Shown here one piece after another: positions 27,355 to 36,700 of a stretch of 64,000 nucleotides of DNA. Location of the stretch: assembly GCA_013874835.1 (NCBI GenBank), contig CP059430.1, positions 1,568,864 through 1,632,863 of the forward strand, read 5' to 3'. A program made the translations under genes and the position numbers. This DNA is from Carnobacteriaceae bacterium zg-84. Lineage in GTDB: Bacteria > Bacillota > Bacilli > Lactobacillales > Aerococcaceae. The notes beneath the pieces were generated by a model. That model was not told where the DNA came from. It searched no databases and worked only from the letters and a program-made list of their open reading frames with translations. Every line of letters begins with the position of its first letter. The first letter of the stretch is position 1.

Positions 27355-27393
27355 TCAAAAGAGATAAATCTGTTATCGATTTATCTCTTTTGA
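27355..27393. terminator. Shared terminator between convergent genes
   Basis: 15-bp perfect stem CAAAAGAGATAAATC (27356-27370) with GATTTATCTCTTTTG (27378-27392), lying between the ABC-F stop and the DUF1304 stop and usable in both directions. Confidence 0.75.
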
Positions 27394-27398
27394 TGTAT

Positions 27399-27758
27399 TT
27401 AAAAGAATAAACTTAATAAAGCAAGTATAGGTAGTCCGCCTTGCTTTAATATAATGGATTTTTGTGAAGTAAATCCTCCATAAAGGGCACATATAAAGAT
27501 ATACACAAGAATAATGGCACTGATTTCAATAGCATTTTCAGAAAATAAAGTAGCGTATAATAAAACGACTCCAAGTAATCCGTTATAAATACCTTGATTT
27601 TTAAACAATGTCTTAACTGTACTTCCTTTTAATTCCTCCTGTGAAATATTGAATACACGAGATGTATTTTTAGAATCTGTCACAATCGTTTCTAAATACA
27701 TAATATAAAAACATTCTAGGGCCGTTAAAACAACTAAAATGATTGATAAAATAGACAT
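27399..27758 (-). CDS. DUF1304 family membrane protein
   Basis: 119 residues with four hydrophobic helices; YIMYLE near the start and TLFKNQGIYNGLLG are typical of DUF1304. Function unknown. It starts 1 bp after the stop of a MarR regulator, and this pairing suggests the regulator controls it. Confidence 0.85.
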   Translation of the reverse strand: MSILSIILVVLTALECFYIMYLETIVTDSKNTSRVFNISQEELKGSTVKTLFKNQGIYNGLLGVVLLYATLFSENAIEISAIILVYIFICALYGGFTSQKSIILKQGGLPILALLSLFF

Positions 27759-27759
27759 G

Positions 27760-28191
27760 CTATTCCTCCGTTATAGTATTTAAGCTATCATCAAGTTTCC
27801 TTAATAAATCTACTGTTTGATGAAGATCAGATTGTGTAAAACTTTCATCAATAGCTTTTTGTAATAGAGTTTGATGCTCATGACATTTTTCAATGCTTTT
27901 TCTTGCTTTATCTGTTAAATACACTAAAACTTCTCGGTTATTTTCAGGATTTCTTTTTCTAGTGACATAACCTTTTTCCTCTAACACTTTCAAATGTCGT
28001 GTAACGGCGGCTGAATCAATTTGTAAATGTTCTTGAAGTCTATTTTGTGAACAACCATTATTTTGGCTAATTTCCATAATCATTTCGTATCTTGTCAAAC
28101 TAAAACCTGTTACGTGTTCAAATAATTGCGTTATTTTTTGATCGAGTAATTTAATTTGATAAAACAACTGACTCATTTCTCTTAATGACAT
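27760..28191 (-). CDS. MarR-family regulator
   Basis: 143 residues. The ATG at 28191 (MSLREMSQLFYQ) lies 9 bp after AGAGGTG. The winged helix is NRLQEHLQIDSAAVTRHLKVLEEKGYVTRKRNPENNREVLVYLT. Ahead of it is a perfect inverted repeat with 10-bp arms (28222-28231 and 28236-28245), the probable operator. It is cotranscribed with the DUF1304 gene. The ligand is unknown. Confidence 0.9.
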   Translation of the reverse strand: MSLREMSQLFYQIKLLDQKITQLFEHVTGFSLTRYEMIMEISQNNGCSQNRLQEHLQIDSAAVTRHLKVLEEKGYVTRKRNPENNREVLVYLTDKARKSIEKCHEHQTLLQKAIDESFTQSDLHQTVDLLRKLDDSLNTITEE

Positions 28192-28221
28192 CACATCACC
28201 TCTTTTATGTAGTTTACCAAA

Positions 28222-28245
28222 CAATAATTGATTTGTCAATTATTG
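28222..28245 (-). promoter_or_regulatory. Probable MarR operator
   Basis: CAATAATTGA and TCAATTATTG form a perfect palindrome with a 4-bp centre, 31 bp upstream of the MarR start codon and just beyond the dacA stop. Confidence 0.7.
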
Positions 28246-28250
28246 ATTTA

Positions 28251-29525
28251 TCAAAGGAATTTCTTTATGATTATAACAACAACTAAAATAAGTACTAAAA
28301 TACTTACGAATAAAATAAATAGTATATCGAGTGGTTGCTCGATAATCTCTTGCACAAAACCTACTTGTTTCATTGGAAAACGGATTGGTTCACCAATATA
28401 TCCTAACGGAGCATCATAGACGACTGTATTCTCCTTTAAATAAATATTTCCTAGCCTATCTTTTTTGACAAATACACTAAACGATTTATCCAATTCTATT
28501 TTTGTATTGTGAATGGTGTGTGTTCCTACTGGTAATAATTCTGTTTCTTCATAGTCACGATACACGTGGCTTGCTAGAGCATTTGCTATTTTGTGCCGTG
28601 CATATTTATCTTCTTCATTATCCCACTTTCCTACACCTAATACGACTTCAATCAATCGTTTGTTTCCACGTTTAACTGTTTGAATATAATTTAATTGTGC
28701 TCCCGGACTAGAACCTGTTTTTAAGCCGTCTACACCTTCAAAAAAAGTTCCTCCTTGTTGTAATGACACATTTGTATTTGTTAACAACTCTGCATAAGGT
28801 GTTTTCTCATTAACGATAACTTCATAATACTTCGTATATTCTAAAATCTCTTCATGCTCTTGCAATAAAGAAAAACATAAACGTGCTAAATCTTGCGCCG
28901 TAGATTGACTAGGCATTGATTCATCGTAATGCGGGGTATGAATAAAGCCTTGAAAATCGTGTGTAATAGCTCCAGTAGGATTTGTAAAAGAAGTCTTTAC
29001 CATACCTAATTTTTTTGCTTTTTGATTCATTTGATCAATGAACAATGATATATCATTATTTGTGACAGCTTTTGCTAGCATAATCGTAGCAACATTAGAG
29101 GAACTCATTAAAGACATGAATAGTAAATCTTCAATACTATATGCTCGATTTTTGACGATTGTTGTATTACTTAATAAATAAATTTGACTTATTTTTTCAT
29201 CTTCTTCTGTTGCATAAAGAATGGTGTCTTTTGTGAATTGTCCACTCTTCATTGCATCTAACACTAAATAAACGGTCATCAATTTAGCTAAACTCGCTGT
29301 TTCCCAAATTTTTTCAGAATTTTCTTCAAACAAAATTTGTCCCGTATCTGCATCTACAACAAGTGCAGATACGGGTACTTGTTGCGATGTCAGACCTTCT
29401 TGTTTAACAATATCTACCAAAGAAATCTGTTGATGTGCCAATGTGATTGAAAGCGAAGAAATGATATAAATAACGCAAGTACATACTAAAAATAATTTAA
29501 AAAATATCCTTTTTTTACTAGACAT
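28251..29525 (-). CDS. dacA: D-alanyl-D-alanine carboxypeptidase (PBP5-type, S11)
   Basis: A 424-residue low-molecular-weight penicillin-binding protein trimming pentapeptide stems outside the membrane. An N-terminal signal anchor (residues 8-30) precedes the catalytic domain: S78-L-A-K81 (SxxK), SSN in MSSSNVATIM, and KTGSSPG. A PBP5 C-terminal beta domain and a C-terminal membrane anchor (DILFILFVSILVLILVVVI) follow. The promoter is embedded in two TACAnnTGTA boxes, unusual for this family. GGAGGG stands 4 bp before the ATG. Confidence 0.93.
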   Translation of the reverse strand: MSSKKRIFFKLFLVCTCVIYIISSLSITLAHQQISLVDIVKQEGLTSQQVPVSALVVDADTGQILFEENSEKIWETASLAKLMTVYLVLDAMKSGQFTKDTILYATEEDEKISQIYLLSNTTIVKNRAYSIEDLLFMSLMSSSNVATIMLAKAVTNNDISLFIDQMNQKAKKLGMVKTSFTNPTGAITHDFQGFIHTPHYDESMPSQSTAQDLARLCFSLLQEHEEILEYTKYYEVIVNEKTPYAELLTNTNVSLQQGGTFFEGVDGLKTGSSPGAQLNYIQTVKRGNKRLIEVVLGVGKWDNEEDKYARHKIANALASHVYRDYEETELLPVGTHTIHNTKIELDKSFSVFVKKDRLGNIYLKENTVVYDAPLGYIGEPIRFPMKQVGFVQEIIEQPLDILFILFVSILVLILVVVIIIKKFL

Positions 29526-29535
29526 ATAACCCTCC

Positions 29536-29573
29536 TACAACTGTATTATATACTTAATACAGTTGTAGAGCAA
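29536..29573 (-). promoter_or_regulatory. dacA promoter overlapped by two CopY/BlaI-type operator boxes
   Basis: Minus strand -35 TTGCTC (29568-29573), 17 bp, -10 TATAAT (29545-29550). TACAACTGTA (29536-29545) and TACAGTTGTA (29558-29567) are the arms of one large palindrome and both fit TACAnnTGTA, the core of CopY/BlaI operators. Centres are 22 bp apart, i.e. two helix turns. No BlaI/CopY gene is in the window. Confidence 0.7.
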
Positions 29574-29582
29574 GAATTTTTC

Positions 29583-29611
29583 TTGACACACTTTTATCGC
29601 TTTGTTATAAT
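29583..29611 (+). promoter_or_regulatory. tyrS promoter
   Basis: Consensus -35 TTGACA (29583-29588), 17 bp, -10 TATAAT (29606-29611), ahead of the T-box leader. Confidence 0.85.
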
Positions 29612-29617
29612 CGTGTC

Positions 29618-29850
29618 AATATTATAAGCGATGAAAAAGATAGTAGTTTATTGATCGTGTCTTGAAGAGAGTTAGCGTTGGGTGAAAGCTAATACAATCA
29701 ATAAGTGAAGTACACTTTGGAGCTACTTGTGTGAACAAGCGTTTAACAAGCGATAATTGTACGAGTGATTTGTTTTATAAACAAATAATTTGGGTGGTAA
29801 CACGGTATTAATCGTCCCTAGTCCTTTGGATTAGGGACGTTTATTTATGT
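29618..29850 (+). promoter_or_regulatory. T-box riboswitch (tyrosine) upstream of tyrS
   Basis: Stem I carries GAAGTACAC with specifier codon UAC (29711-29713, Tyr). The T-box GGGTGGTAACACG is at 29792-29804 and the terminator stem CGTCCCTA/TAGGGACG with T-rich tail at 29813-29845. Uncharged tRNA-Tyr should promote readthrough; tRNA-Tyr(GUA) is encoded at 49271-49351. Confidence 0.93.
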
Positions 29851-29866
29851 TTTAGGAGGTTTTTAT

Positions 29867-31135
29867 ATGTCAATTATTCAAGATTTAGCATGGAGAGGTG
29901 CTATCAATCAACAAACAGATGAGAAAGGTTTAGAAGAGCTTACGAATAAACAAAAAATTGCTGTTTATTGCGGTGTCGATCCGACAGGTGATAGCATGCA
30001 TATTGGTCACTTAATTCCATTTATGATTTTACGTCGCTTTCAATTAGCAGGACATCAACCCGTTATTTTAATTGGTGGTGCAACTGGTTCTATTGGTGAT
30101 CCTAGTGGTCGTACGAGCGAACGTCAGTTACAGTCTATGGAAACTGTACAAAAAAATGTTGAAAAATTAACAGCTCAAATGAAAAAATTATTTGTAACAT
30201 CTGATGAAGATAAATCAGCTGTTAAGTTCGTTAATAATCATGATTGGACAAAAGATTTATCATTACTAGATTTTTTACGTGATTTCGGTAAACATTTTAA
30301 TGTGAATACAATGCTTTCTAAAGATATTGTGGCAAGTCGTTTAGAAACTGGGATTTCATTTACTGAATTTTCGTACCAAATTTTACAATCTATGGACTTT
30401 TTACATCTATTTGAACATGAGAATGTCCAACTACAAATTGGTGGTGCAGATCAATGGGGAAATATTACAGCAGGACTTGAATTGATTCGTAAGAAAAAAG
30501 GTCATGAAGCTCAAGCATATGGATTAACTATTCCTTTAATGTTAAAATCTGACGGTACTAAATTTGGAAAAACAGCTGGTGGTGCTGTATGGTTAGATCC
30601 CGAAAAAACAACTCCTTATGAATTTTATCAATTTTGGTTAAATCAAGATGACCGTGATGTTATCAAATATTTAAAATACTTCACTTTCCTGTCTAAAGAA
30701 GAAATTGAAACATTGGAACATTGTGTTGAAACAGAACCTCATAAAAGAGAAGCTCAAAAACGTTTGGCTGAAGAAGTCACACTCTTCGTTCATGGAGAGC
30801 AAGCTTTAAAAGACGCCTTAAAAATTTCACAAGCTCTATTTTCTGGAGATATTAAAACATTAAATGCTTCAGAAATTGAACAAGGTTTTAAAAATATGCC
30901 TACATTTGAAACGACTACACCTAATGCTAATTTTGCAGAGTGGTTAGTTGATATTGGTATCGAACCTAGTCGTCGTCAATCACGTGAAGATATTAAAAAT
31001 GGTGCGATTACCTTGAATGGTGAAAAAATAACCGATATTGACTTTACTATTACAGGTGAATATTCTTTTGAAGAAAAATTTATTATTATTCGTCGTGGTA
31101 AAAAGCATTACTTCTTAATAAAATTAGTGAAATAA
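29867..31135 (+). CDS. tyrS: Tyrosyl-tRNA synthetase
   Basis: A 422-residue class I synthetase. The HIGH-type motif is in DSMHIGHLIPF (about residue 45), the KMSKS-type loop is KFGKTAGG (about 230), and a C-terminal S4 RNA-binding domain begins near residue 350 (WLVDIGIEPSRRQSREDIKNG). AGGAGG lies 8 bp before the ATG. It is a single gene with its own promoter, T-box and a downstream hairpin. Confidence 0.97.
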   Translation: MSIIQDLAWRGAINQQTDEKGLEELTNKQKIAVYCGVDPTGDSMHIGHLIPFMILRRFQLAGHQPVILIGGATGSIGDPSGRTSERQLQSMETVQKNVEKLTAQMKKLFVTSDEDKSAVKFVNNHDWTKDLSLLDFLRDFGKHFNVNTMLSKDIVASRLETGISFTEFSYQILQSMDFLHLFEHENVQLQIGGADQWGNITAGLELIRKKKGHEAQAYGLTIPLMLKSDGTKFGKTAGGAVWLDPEKTTPYEFYQFWLNQDDRDVIKYLKYFTFLSKEEIETLEHCVETEPHKREAQKRLAEEVTLFVHGEQALKDALKISQALFSGDIKTLNASEIEQGFKNMPTFETTTPNANFAEWLVDIGIEPSRRQSREDIKNGAITLNGEKITDIDFTITGEYSFEEKFIIIRRGKKHYFLIKLVK

Positions 31136-31165
31136 AGATTATAGAACTACCCTCAAAATAATTTA

Positions 31166-31216
31166 AACGAGATGAACTGATTGATTCCACAAACAATCAG
31201 TTCATCTCGTTATTTT
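31166..31216 (+). terminator. Terminator after tyrS
   Basis: Perfect 18-bp stem AACGAGATGAACTGATTG (31166-31183 with 31194-31211) followed by TATTTTC. Confidence 0.75.
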
Positions 31217-31354
31217 CAATTTCTCTACAAGCGTATATAATCCTTATTCTGTATGATATATACTCTTCATTTAACTGATCTTTATCTTTGTTCTTCATTG
31301 ACGACATGTGTGAACCACTTTATAATAAAGAAAAAAACTAGAGAGGCTTGCATC

Positions 31355-32122
31355 GTGGACTATAAAAAAATTGCAGATATAGCATTATTAGCTGGAAAAA
31401 TCATGTTAGAGAGCAATGCTGAAACATATCGTGTTGAAGAAACAGTCGAACATATTTTAAAACTGTCGTTATTAGAACATACTGAAGCATTTGTTCTACC
31501 TACTGGCATTATGATTACATTAGATGATACAAGTATTAAGGCTATTTCATTGATACATAGGGTGAAAACAAGAACAACTGATTTAAGGAAAATCCATAAA
31601 GTAAACGATATTTCTAGAAATTTATGCGCAAATAGATTATCAATCGAGGATGCTTATGAACAATTAACAACACTTGATGAACAAGAATATAGTCAGTTAT
31701 CAATAGATATTGCGACATTGATTTTAGCCATTGGATTTACTATTATGTTAGGTGGAAATATATATGACAGTACTGTAACATTATTAAATGCAATTTTTCT
31801 TGTTCTTATTTTTAGAGTGGGGCGTTTTTTAAAATCTACAACTTTTTTCTCAAACGTGATTGCCTCTATTATTGCCGCAATTATTGGGACTATTTTCGTG
31901 AAACAATTTCCTCATCATTTGTCATTAGACGCCATCATGGTAGGTAGTATCATGCCAATGGTACCAGGAACAATTATTACAAATGCCATTCGAGATACAT
32001 TCCACGGTGATTATTTATCTGGCTTTGCAAGATGTGCAGAAGCTGTCATCATTGCTCTTTCTATTGCGTTAGGAGTAGCCGTAGGGCTTATTTTATCAGG
32101 AGGAGGGAACTTAATTTCATGA
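31355..32122 (+). CDS. YjjP/ThrE N-terminal-type threonine/serine exporter subunit
   Basis: 255 residues. GTG at 31355 is preferred: it follows GAGAGG and begins with VDYKKIADIALLAGKIMLESNAETYRVEET, the conserved DUF1212 start; upstream in-frame codons lack a ribosome site. The N-terminal soluble domain carries LPTGIMITLDD, then five hydrophobic helices from about residue 120. It corresponds to the first half of corynebacterial ThrE; the second half is the next gene, overlapping by ATGA. Confidence 0.88.
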   Translation: MDYKKIADIALLAGKIMLESNAETYRVEETVEHILKLSLLEHTEAFVLPTGIMITLDDTSIKAISLIHRVKTRTTDLRKIHKVNDISRNLCANRLSIEDAYEQLTTLDEQEYSQLSIDIATLILAIGFTIMLGGNIYDSTVTLLNAIFLVLIFRVGRFLKSTTFFSNVIASIIAAIIGTIFVKQFPHHLSLDAIMVGSIMPMVPGTIITNAIRDTFHGDYLSGFARCAEAVIIALSIALGVAVGLILSGGGNLIS

Positions 32123-32568
32123 TGTCGTTAATTGTTGCAATTATATCGTCCTTTGTTGCTGTATATGCGGGAGCTATCATGATTAATGCTCCTAAAAAAT
32201 TTCTTATCCCTGCAGGAATAGGTGGACTTATTTGTTGGATTGCATATTTTTTATTACTCCCAATAACTGGTATGCTAGCCAACTTCTATGCCAGTTTACT
32301 CGTTGCACTATACAGTCAACTCATGGCTCGTGTTTACAAAACACCTGTAACAATGTTTTTTATTCCAGGTTTTTTACCAATAGTACCTGGACTAGCTATT
32401 TTTAGATGTGTTTATTTTTACATCAGTGGAAATGCTATAAAATTTAATCAATATTTATCAGAAACCATTCAAATTGCGACGTTAATTGCTTTAGCTATTT
32501 TTATTATTGATGCATTATTCAAATCAAATAAACGTATTGCTAGTCTATATAAAAACCAAAAAAAATAG
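32119..32568 (+). CDS. YjjB/ThrE C-terminal-type exporter subunit
   Basis: 149 residues with about five membrane helices (VAIISSFVAVYAGAIMINAP, then GGLICWIAYFLLLP) and the PVTMFFIPGFLPIVPG block of the ThrE_2 family. The start overlaps the YjjP stop (ATGA). The last base of its TAG stop codon is the first G of an ISL3-derived mini-element, so insertion there may have remodelled the C-terminus. Together with the previous gene it would export threonine/serine or related metabolites. Confidence 0.88.
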   Translation: MMSLIVAIISSFVAVYAGAIMINAPKKFLIPAGIGGLICWIAYFLLLPITGMLANFYASLLVALYSQLMARVYKTPVTMFFIPGFLPIVPGLAIFRCVYFYISGNAIKFNQYLSETIQIATLIALAIFIIDALFKSNKRIASLYKNQKK

Positions 32569-32629
32569 GCTCTTCGTCAAATCTTATTGGTGGGACTCTA
32601 CTTCCGCTAATAAGATTGATTATAGAACC
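32568..32629 (-). mobile_element. 62-bp ISL3-derived mini-element (MITE-like)
   Basis: The outer bases read GGCTCTTCGTCAAAT on the left (the right tip of the intact IS, 2669-2683) and, on the complement from the right, GGTTCTATAATCAATC (the left tip, 1207-1222 in the intact IS). Between them is a 14-bp stem with two wobble pairs (AATCTTATT...AATAAGATT). It has the left-end hairpin fused directly to the right tip, with no transposase. Flanks are A-rich (AAAAAATA and AAAAATAA), not an exact 8-bp duplication. Confidence 0.75.
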
Positions 32630-32660
32630 AAAAATAACCGTATGCACGGTTATTTTTTTT
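32630..32660 (-). terminator. Terminator at the end of the Gtf3-like gene
   Basis: Stem AAAAATAACCGT/ACGGTTATTTTT with loop ATGC; it includes the stop codon of the minus-strand gene. Confidence 0.65.
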
Positions 32661-33651
32661 GAACAGCATGAATTGCATCAACAAATATTTTTTTTGTAAA
32701 ATAGCCATTTTGTAATAAATAGCTAAATTGTTCAACATTCGTCACTAATTCTTGATAACGTTGCTCCGTCATTTCCGAAAGAACATGATTTAATTCTTCT
32801 AGGGAATCCACAATAATCCCCAATCCATTCTCTTCGATAAGTTGTTGATTAGAAATACCTTTTCTAGCAATAATCGGGATCCCAGCAGATAAATATGTGC
32901 TTATTTTATATGATACATTCATTGTCATATATTGACTCCAAAAGTTATTTTCAGACCATACTAAACCAAACCCACCTTCAGATAAAGCTAATAATAGTTG
33001 ATCCCGATTATGCCATCCTCTAAATTGAACATTAACACCCTCTTTTAATTCGGCATCAGAGCCATATAACCGCAAAACATAGTCTAAATGCCAGTTATTA
33101 CAAAACTCAAACTTACGTGCTTGTCCTGCAAAATGAACAATTTTCTTAAAACTAGGTTTATTCAATGTTAAATGGTGTGTAAAATCCCATATTTGTTGGA
33201 AAATAACACGTTCATTTTTTAATCCAGCTTCTTTTAAACGTTCGTACATTTTAGCAGTTGGTAAAATCAATGCATCGGCTAAATTGAATAATTCTATTGT
33301 TTCATCCATTAAATAATAATTGCCGTCAAACATCAATGGAATGACATCATGAACAAAAATAATCAATTTTAAGCGATTATATAATTTTAATTTATAAATC
33401 AATTTTTTATCAAATTCCATACCATTCCAAGTTGGAAATTGGACGAATACGATATCTTGATGAGAAATACCTGCCACAATCCCATCCAATCGTTTGCTTA
33501 ATTCTGATTCTGAATCAACAGAAACAGGATAAGCATAAATAGATAATTCATTAAACCCCATATCTCTTGCAACCGATGCTATCATTTGTTGTGCATTTTG
33601 AGCAGTACTAATACTGGCATGCCCGTGCAAACTTGTTATATGAACTCTCAT
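32650..33651 (-). CDS. gtf3: Gtf3-like glucosyltransferase for serine-rich repeat adhesins
   Basis: 333 residues, GT-B-like fold without membrane segments. It resembles Gtf3 (Nss), which adds glucose to GlcNAc-modified serine-rich adhesins: SELSKRLDGI, DIVFVQFPTWNGMEFD, IIFVHDVIPLMFDGNYYLMD and the acceptor-side VSYKISTYLSAGIPII are characteristic. It stands just downstream of the serine-rich repeat adhesin on the same strand, with a terminator between. The GlcNAc transferases GtfA/GtfB and the accessory Sec genes are not next to it, so the first sugar must come from elsewhere. Confidence 0.85.
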   Translation of the reverse strand: MRVHITSLHGHASISTAQNAQQMIASVARDMGFNELSIYAYPVSVDSESELSKRLDGIVAGISHQDIVFVQFPTWNGMEFDKKLIYKLKLYNRLKLIIFVHDVIPLMFDGNYYLMDETIELFNLADALILPTAKMYERLKEAGLKNERVIFQQIWDFTHHLTLNKPSFKKIVHFAGQARKFEFCNNWHLDYVLRLYGSDAELKEGVNVQFRGWHNRDQLLLALSEGGFGLVWSENNFWSQYMTMNVSYKISTYLSAGIPIIARKGISNQQLIEENGLGIIVDSLEELNHVLSEMTEQRYQELVTNVEQFSYLLQNGYFTKKIFVDAIHAVQKK

Positions 33652-33733
33652 ATTTTATCTCCTTCTCATTATCTTCTGTATATTATCATAAAAATACTGT
33701 AACACATTTTTCAGATAATGTCTTATATTTACT

Positions 33734-33766
33734 TAAAAAGAGAGTAGGCCTACCTACTCTCTTTTA
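33734..33766 (-). terminator. Terminator after the adhesin gene
   Basis: Stem AAAAGAGAGTAG/CTACTCTCTTTT with a T-rich tail on the minus strand, 8 bp after the adhesin stop codon. Confidence 0.8.
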
Positions 33767-33774
33767 TGACATTT

Positions 33775-36700
33775 TTAATCTAAAGGTTCCTCTGCTTCTC
33801 TTTTCTTTTTAGCAGCGATTAAACCTGCACCACCAAGTAACATACCTACACCTAATAATCCAGCACTTTGATCTTTTTGTCCCGTATGAGGTAATACTTG
33901 TTGTACTTTATCAGCCATTTCTGACATAGTTGTAGTACCACTATTATCTAACATACTTGAAGCACCATCTGCATTCTCTGGAGTTTCTGATCCGACTAAA
34001 ATCAATAGAGGTTTATCTGAAATACCTGGAATAATATCTGTGTTATGGTTATTACCCCCTGATATTTCACTCATTGACAGACTTTCACTTGTGCTTAGTG
34101 ACTGACTTGTTGACAAGCTTTCACTTGTACTTAATGACTGACTTGTTGATAGGCTTTCGCTTGTGCTCAATGACTCACTTGTTGACAAGCTTTCACTTGT
34201 ACTTAGTGACTCACTTGTTGATAAGCTTTCACTTGTACTTAATGATTGGCTTGTTGACAAGCTTTCACTTGTGCTTAGTGATTGACTTGTTGACAAGCTT
34301 TCGCTTGTACTTAAGGATTGACTTGTCGATAAGCTTTCACTTGTACTTAAGGATTGGCTTGTTGACAAGCTTTCACTTGTACTTAAGGATTGACTTGTCG
34401 ATAAGCTTTCACTTGTACTTAAGGATTGGCTTGTTGACAAGCTTTCACTTGTGCTTAGTGACTCACTCGTTGATAAGCTTTCACTTGTGCTTAGTGACTC
34501 ACTTGTTGATAAGCTTTCACTTGTACTTAAGGATTGGCTTGTTGACAAGCTTTCACTTGTGCTTAGTGATTGACTTGTTGACAAGCTTTCGCTTGTACTT
34601 AAGGATTGACTTGTCGATAAGCTTTCACTTGTACTTAATGATTGGCTTGTTGACAAGCTTTCACTTGTACTTAAGGATTGACTTGTCGATAAGCTTTCAC
34701 TTGTACTTAAGGATTGGCTTGTTGACAAGCTTTCACTTGTACTTAGTGACTCACTTGTTGATAAGCTTTCACTTGTACTTAAGGATTGGCTTGTTGACAA
34801 GCTTTCACTTGTGCTTAGTGATTGACTTGTTGACAAGCTTTCGCTTGTACTTAAGGATTGACTTGTCGATAAGCTTTCACTTGTACTTAAGGATTGGCTT
34901 GTTGACAAGCTTTCACTTGTACTTAAGGATTGACTTGTCGATAAGCTTTCACTTGTACTTAAGGATTGGCTTGTTGACAAGCTTTCACTTGTGCTTAGTG
35001 ACTCACTCGTTGATAAGCTTTCACTTGTGCTTAGTGACTCACTTGTTGATAAGCTTTCACTTGTACTTAAGGATTGGCTTGTTGACAAGCTTTCACTTGT
35101 GCTTAGTGATTGACTTGTTGACAAGCTTTCGCTTGTACTTAAGGATTGACTTGTCGATAAGCTTTCACTTGTACTTAATGATTGGCTTGTTGACAAGCTT
35201 TCACTTGTACTTAAGGATTGACTTGTCGATAAGCTTTCACTTGTACTTAAGGATTGGCTTGTTGACAAGCTTTCACTTGTGCTTAGTGACTGACTTGTTG
35301 ACAAGCTTTCACTTGTACTTAAGGATTGGCTTGTCGATAAGCTTTCACTTGTGCTTAATGACTGACTTGTTGATAAGCTTTCACTTGTACTTAGTGACTG
35401 ACTTGTTGACAAGCTTTCACTTGTACTTAAGGATTGGCTTGTTGACAAGCTTTCACTTGTGCTTAGTGATTGACTTGTCGATAAGCTTTCACTTGTACTT
35501 AAGGATTGGCTTGTCGATAAGCTTTCACTTGTGCTTAGTGATTGACTTGTTGACAAGCTTTCGCTTGTACTTAAGGATTGACTTGTCGATAAGCTTTCAC
35601 TTGTACTTAAGGATTGGCTTGTTGACAAGCTTTCGCTTGTACTTAGTGATTGACTTGTTGACAAGCTTTCACTTGTACTTAAGGATTGACTTGTCGATAA
35701 GCTTTCACTTGTGCTTAATGACTGACTTGTCGATAAGCTTTCACTTGTACTTAAGGATTGGCTTGTCGATAAGCTTTCACTTGTGCTTAGTGATTGACTT
35801 GTTGACAAGCTTTCGCTTGTACTTAAGGATTGACTTGTCGATAAGCTTTCACTTGTACTTAAGGATTGGCTTGTTGACAAGCTTTCGCTTGTACTTAGTG
35901 ATTGACTTGTTGACAAGCTTTCGCTTGTGCTCAATGATTGGCTTGTTGACAAGCTTTCACTTGTACTTAAGGATTGACTTGTCGATAAGCTTTCACTTGT
36001 GCTTAATGACTGACTTGTCGATAAGCTTTCACTTGTACTTAAGGATTGGCTTGTTGACAAGCTTTCGCTTGTGCTTAGTGATTGACTTGTTGACAAGCTT
36101 TCACTTGTGCTTAATGACTGACTTGTTGACAAGCTTTCGCTTGTGCTTAATGACTGACTTGTTGACAAGCTTTCGCTTGTGCTTAATGATAAGCTTTTAC
36201 TATCGACAGTTTCACCTGTTCTAAATGATGTTCCAGCAGGGATTGGTTGCCCTTGAAGTGCAGAACGAAACATGGCAGGACGAATGTCTACTAATTCATT
36301 ATTGACAGTTTCCGTTAATGTTGTATCTTTCTCATTTAAGAGTACTTCTGAGTGAGCTATCACTTCAGAATCAGATGTACTTAGTGATTCTGAGGTACTT
36401 TGAGATAATGATACACTTTCAGAATCAGACAATGATGCATCTTTTTCAGAAGATGCACTATCTTCCGTATTCTTTTCTGTTGTTAATACAACTTTCTCTT
36501 TATTCGCAATAACATTTTCTGTTTCAGCTACTTTTTCGATATAAGTTGTATCATCTTGGGCATATGCTTGTGTTGATGTCACAATGGCAGTTCCACCAAG
36601 TAAAGCACCAGCTGTAGTTAGCCCTTTTAATAAATTGGCATTTGTTTTTTGTGTGTCTAATTCATCAATTTCTAAGGACGTAGTATCCATTAGTACTTCT

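Noticed and set aside
34070-36195. Regular 36-bp repeats resembling a CRISPR array
   Set aside because: Units are contiguous with no unique spacers, are in frame in a coding gene, and no cas genes are near.
34074-36224. A 716-codon open frame on the plus strand opposite the adhesin
   Set aside because: It follows from the 36-bp periodicity of the adhesin repeat read backwards; it has no ribosome site and no protein-like composition.
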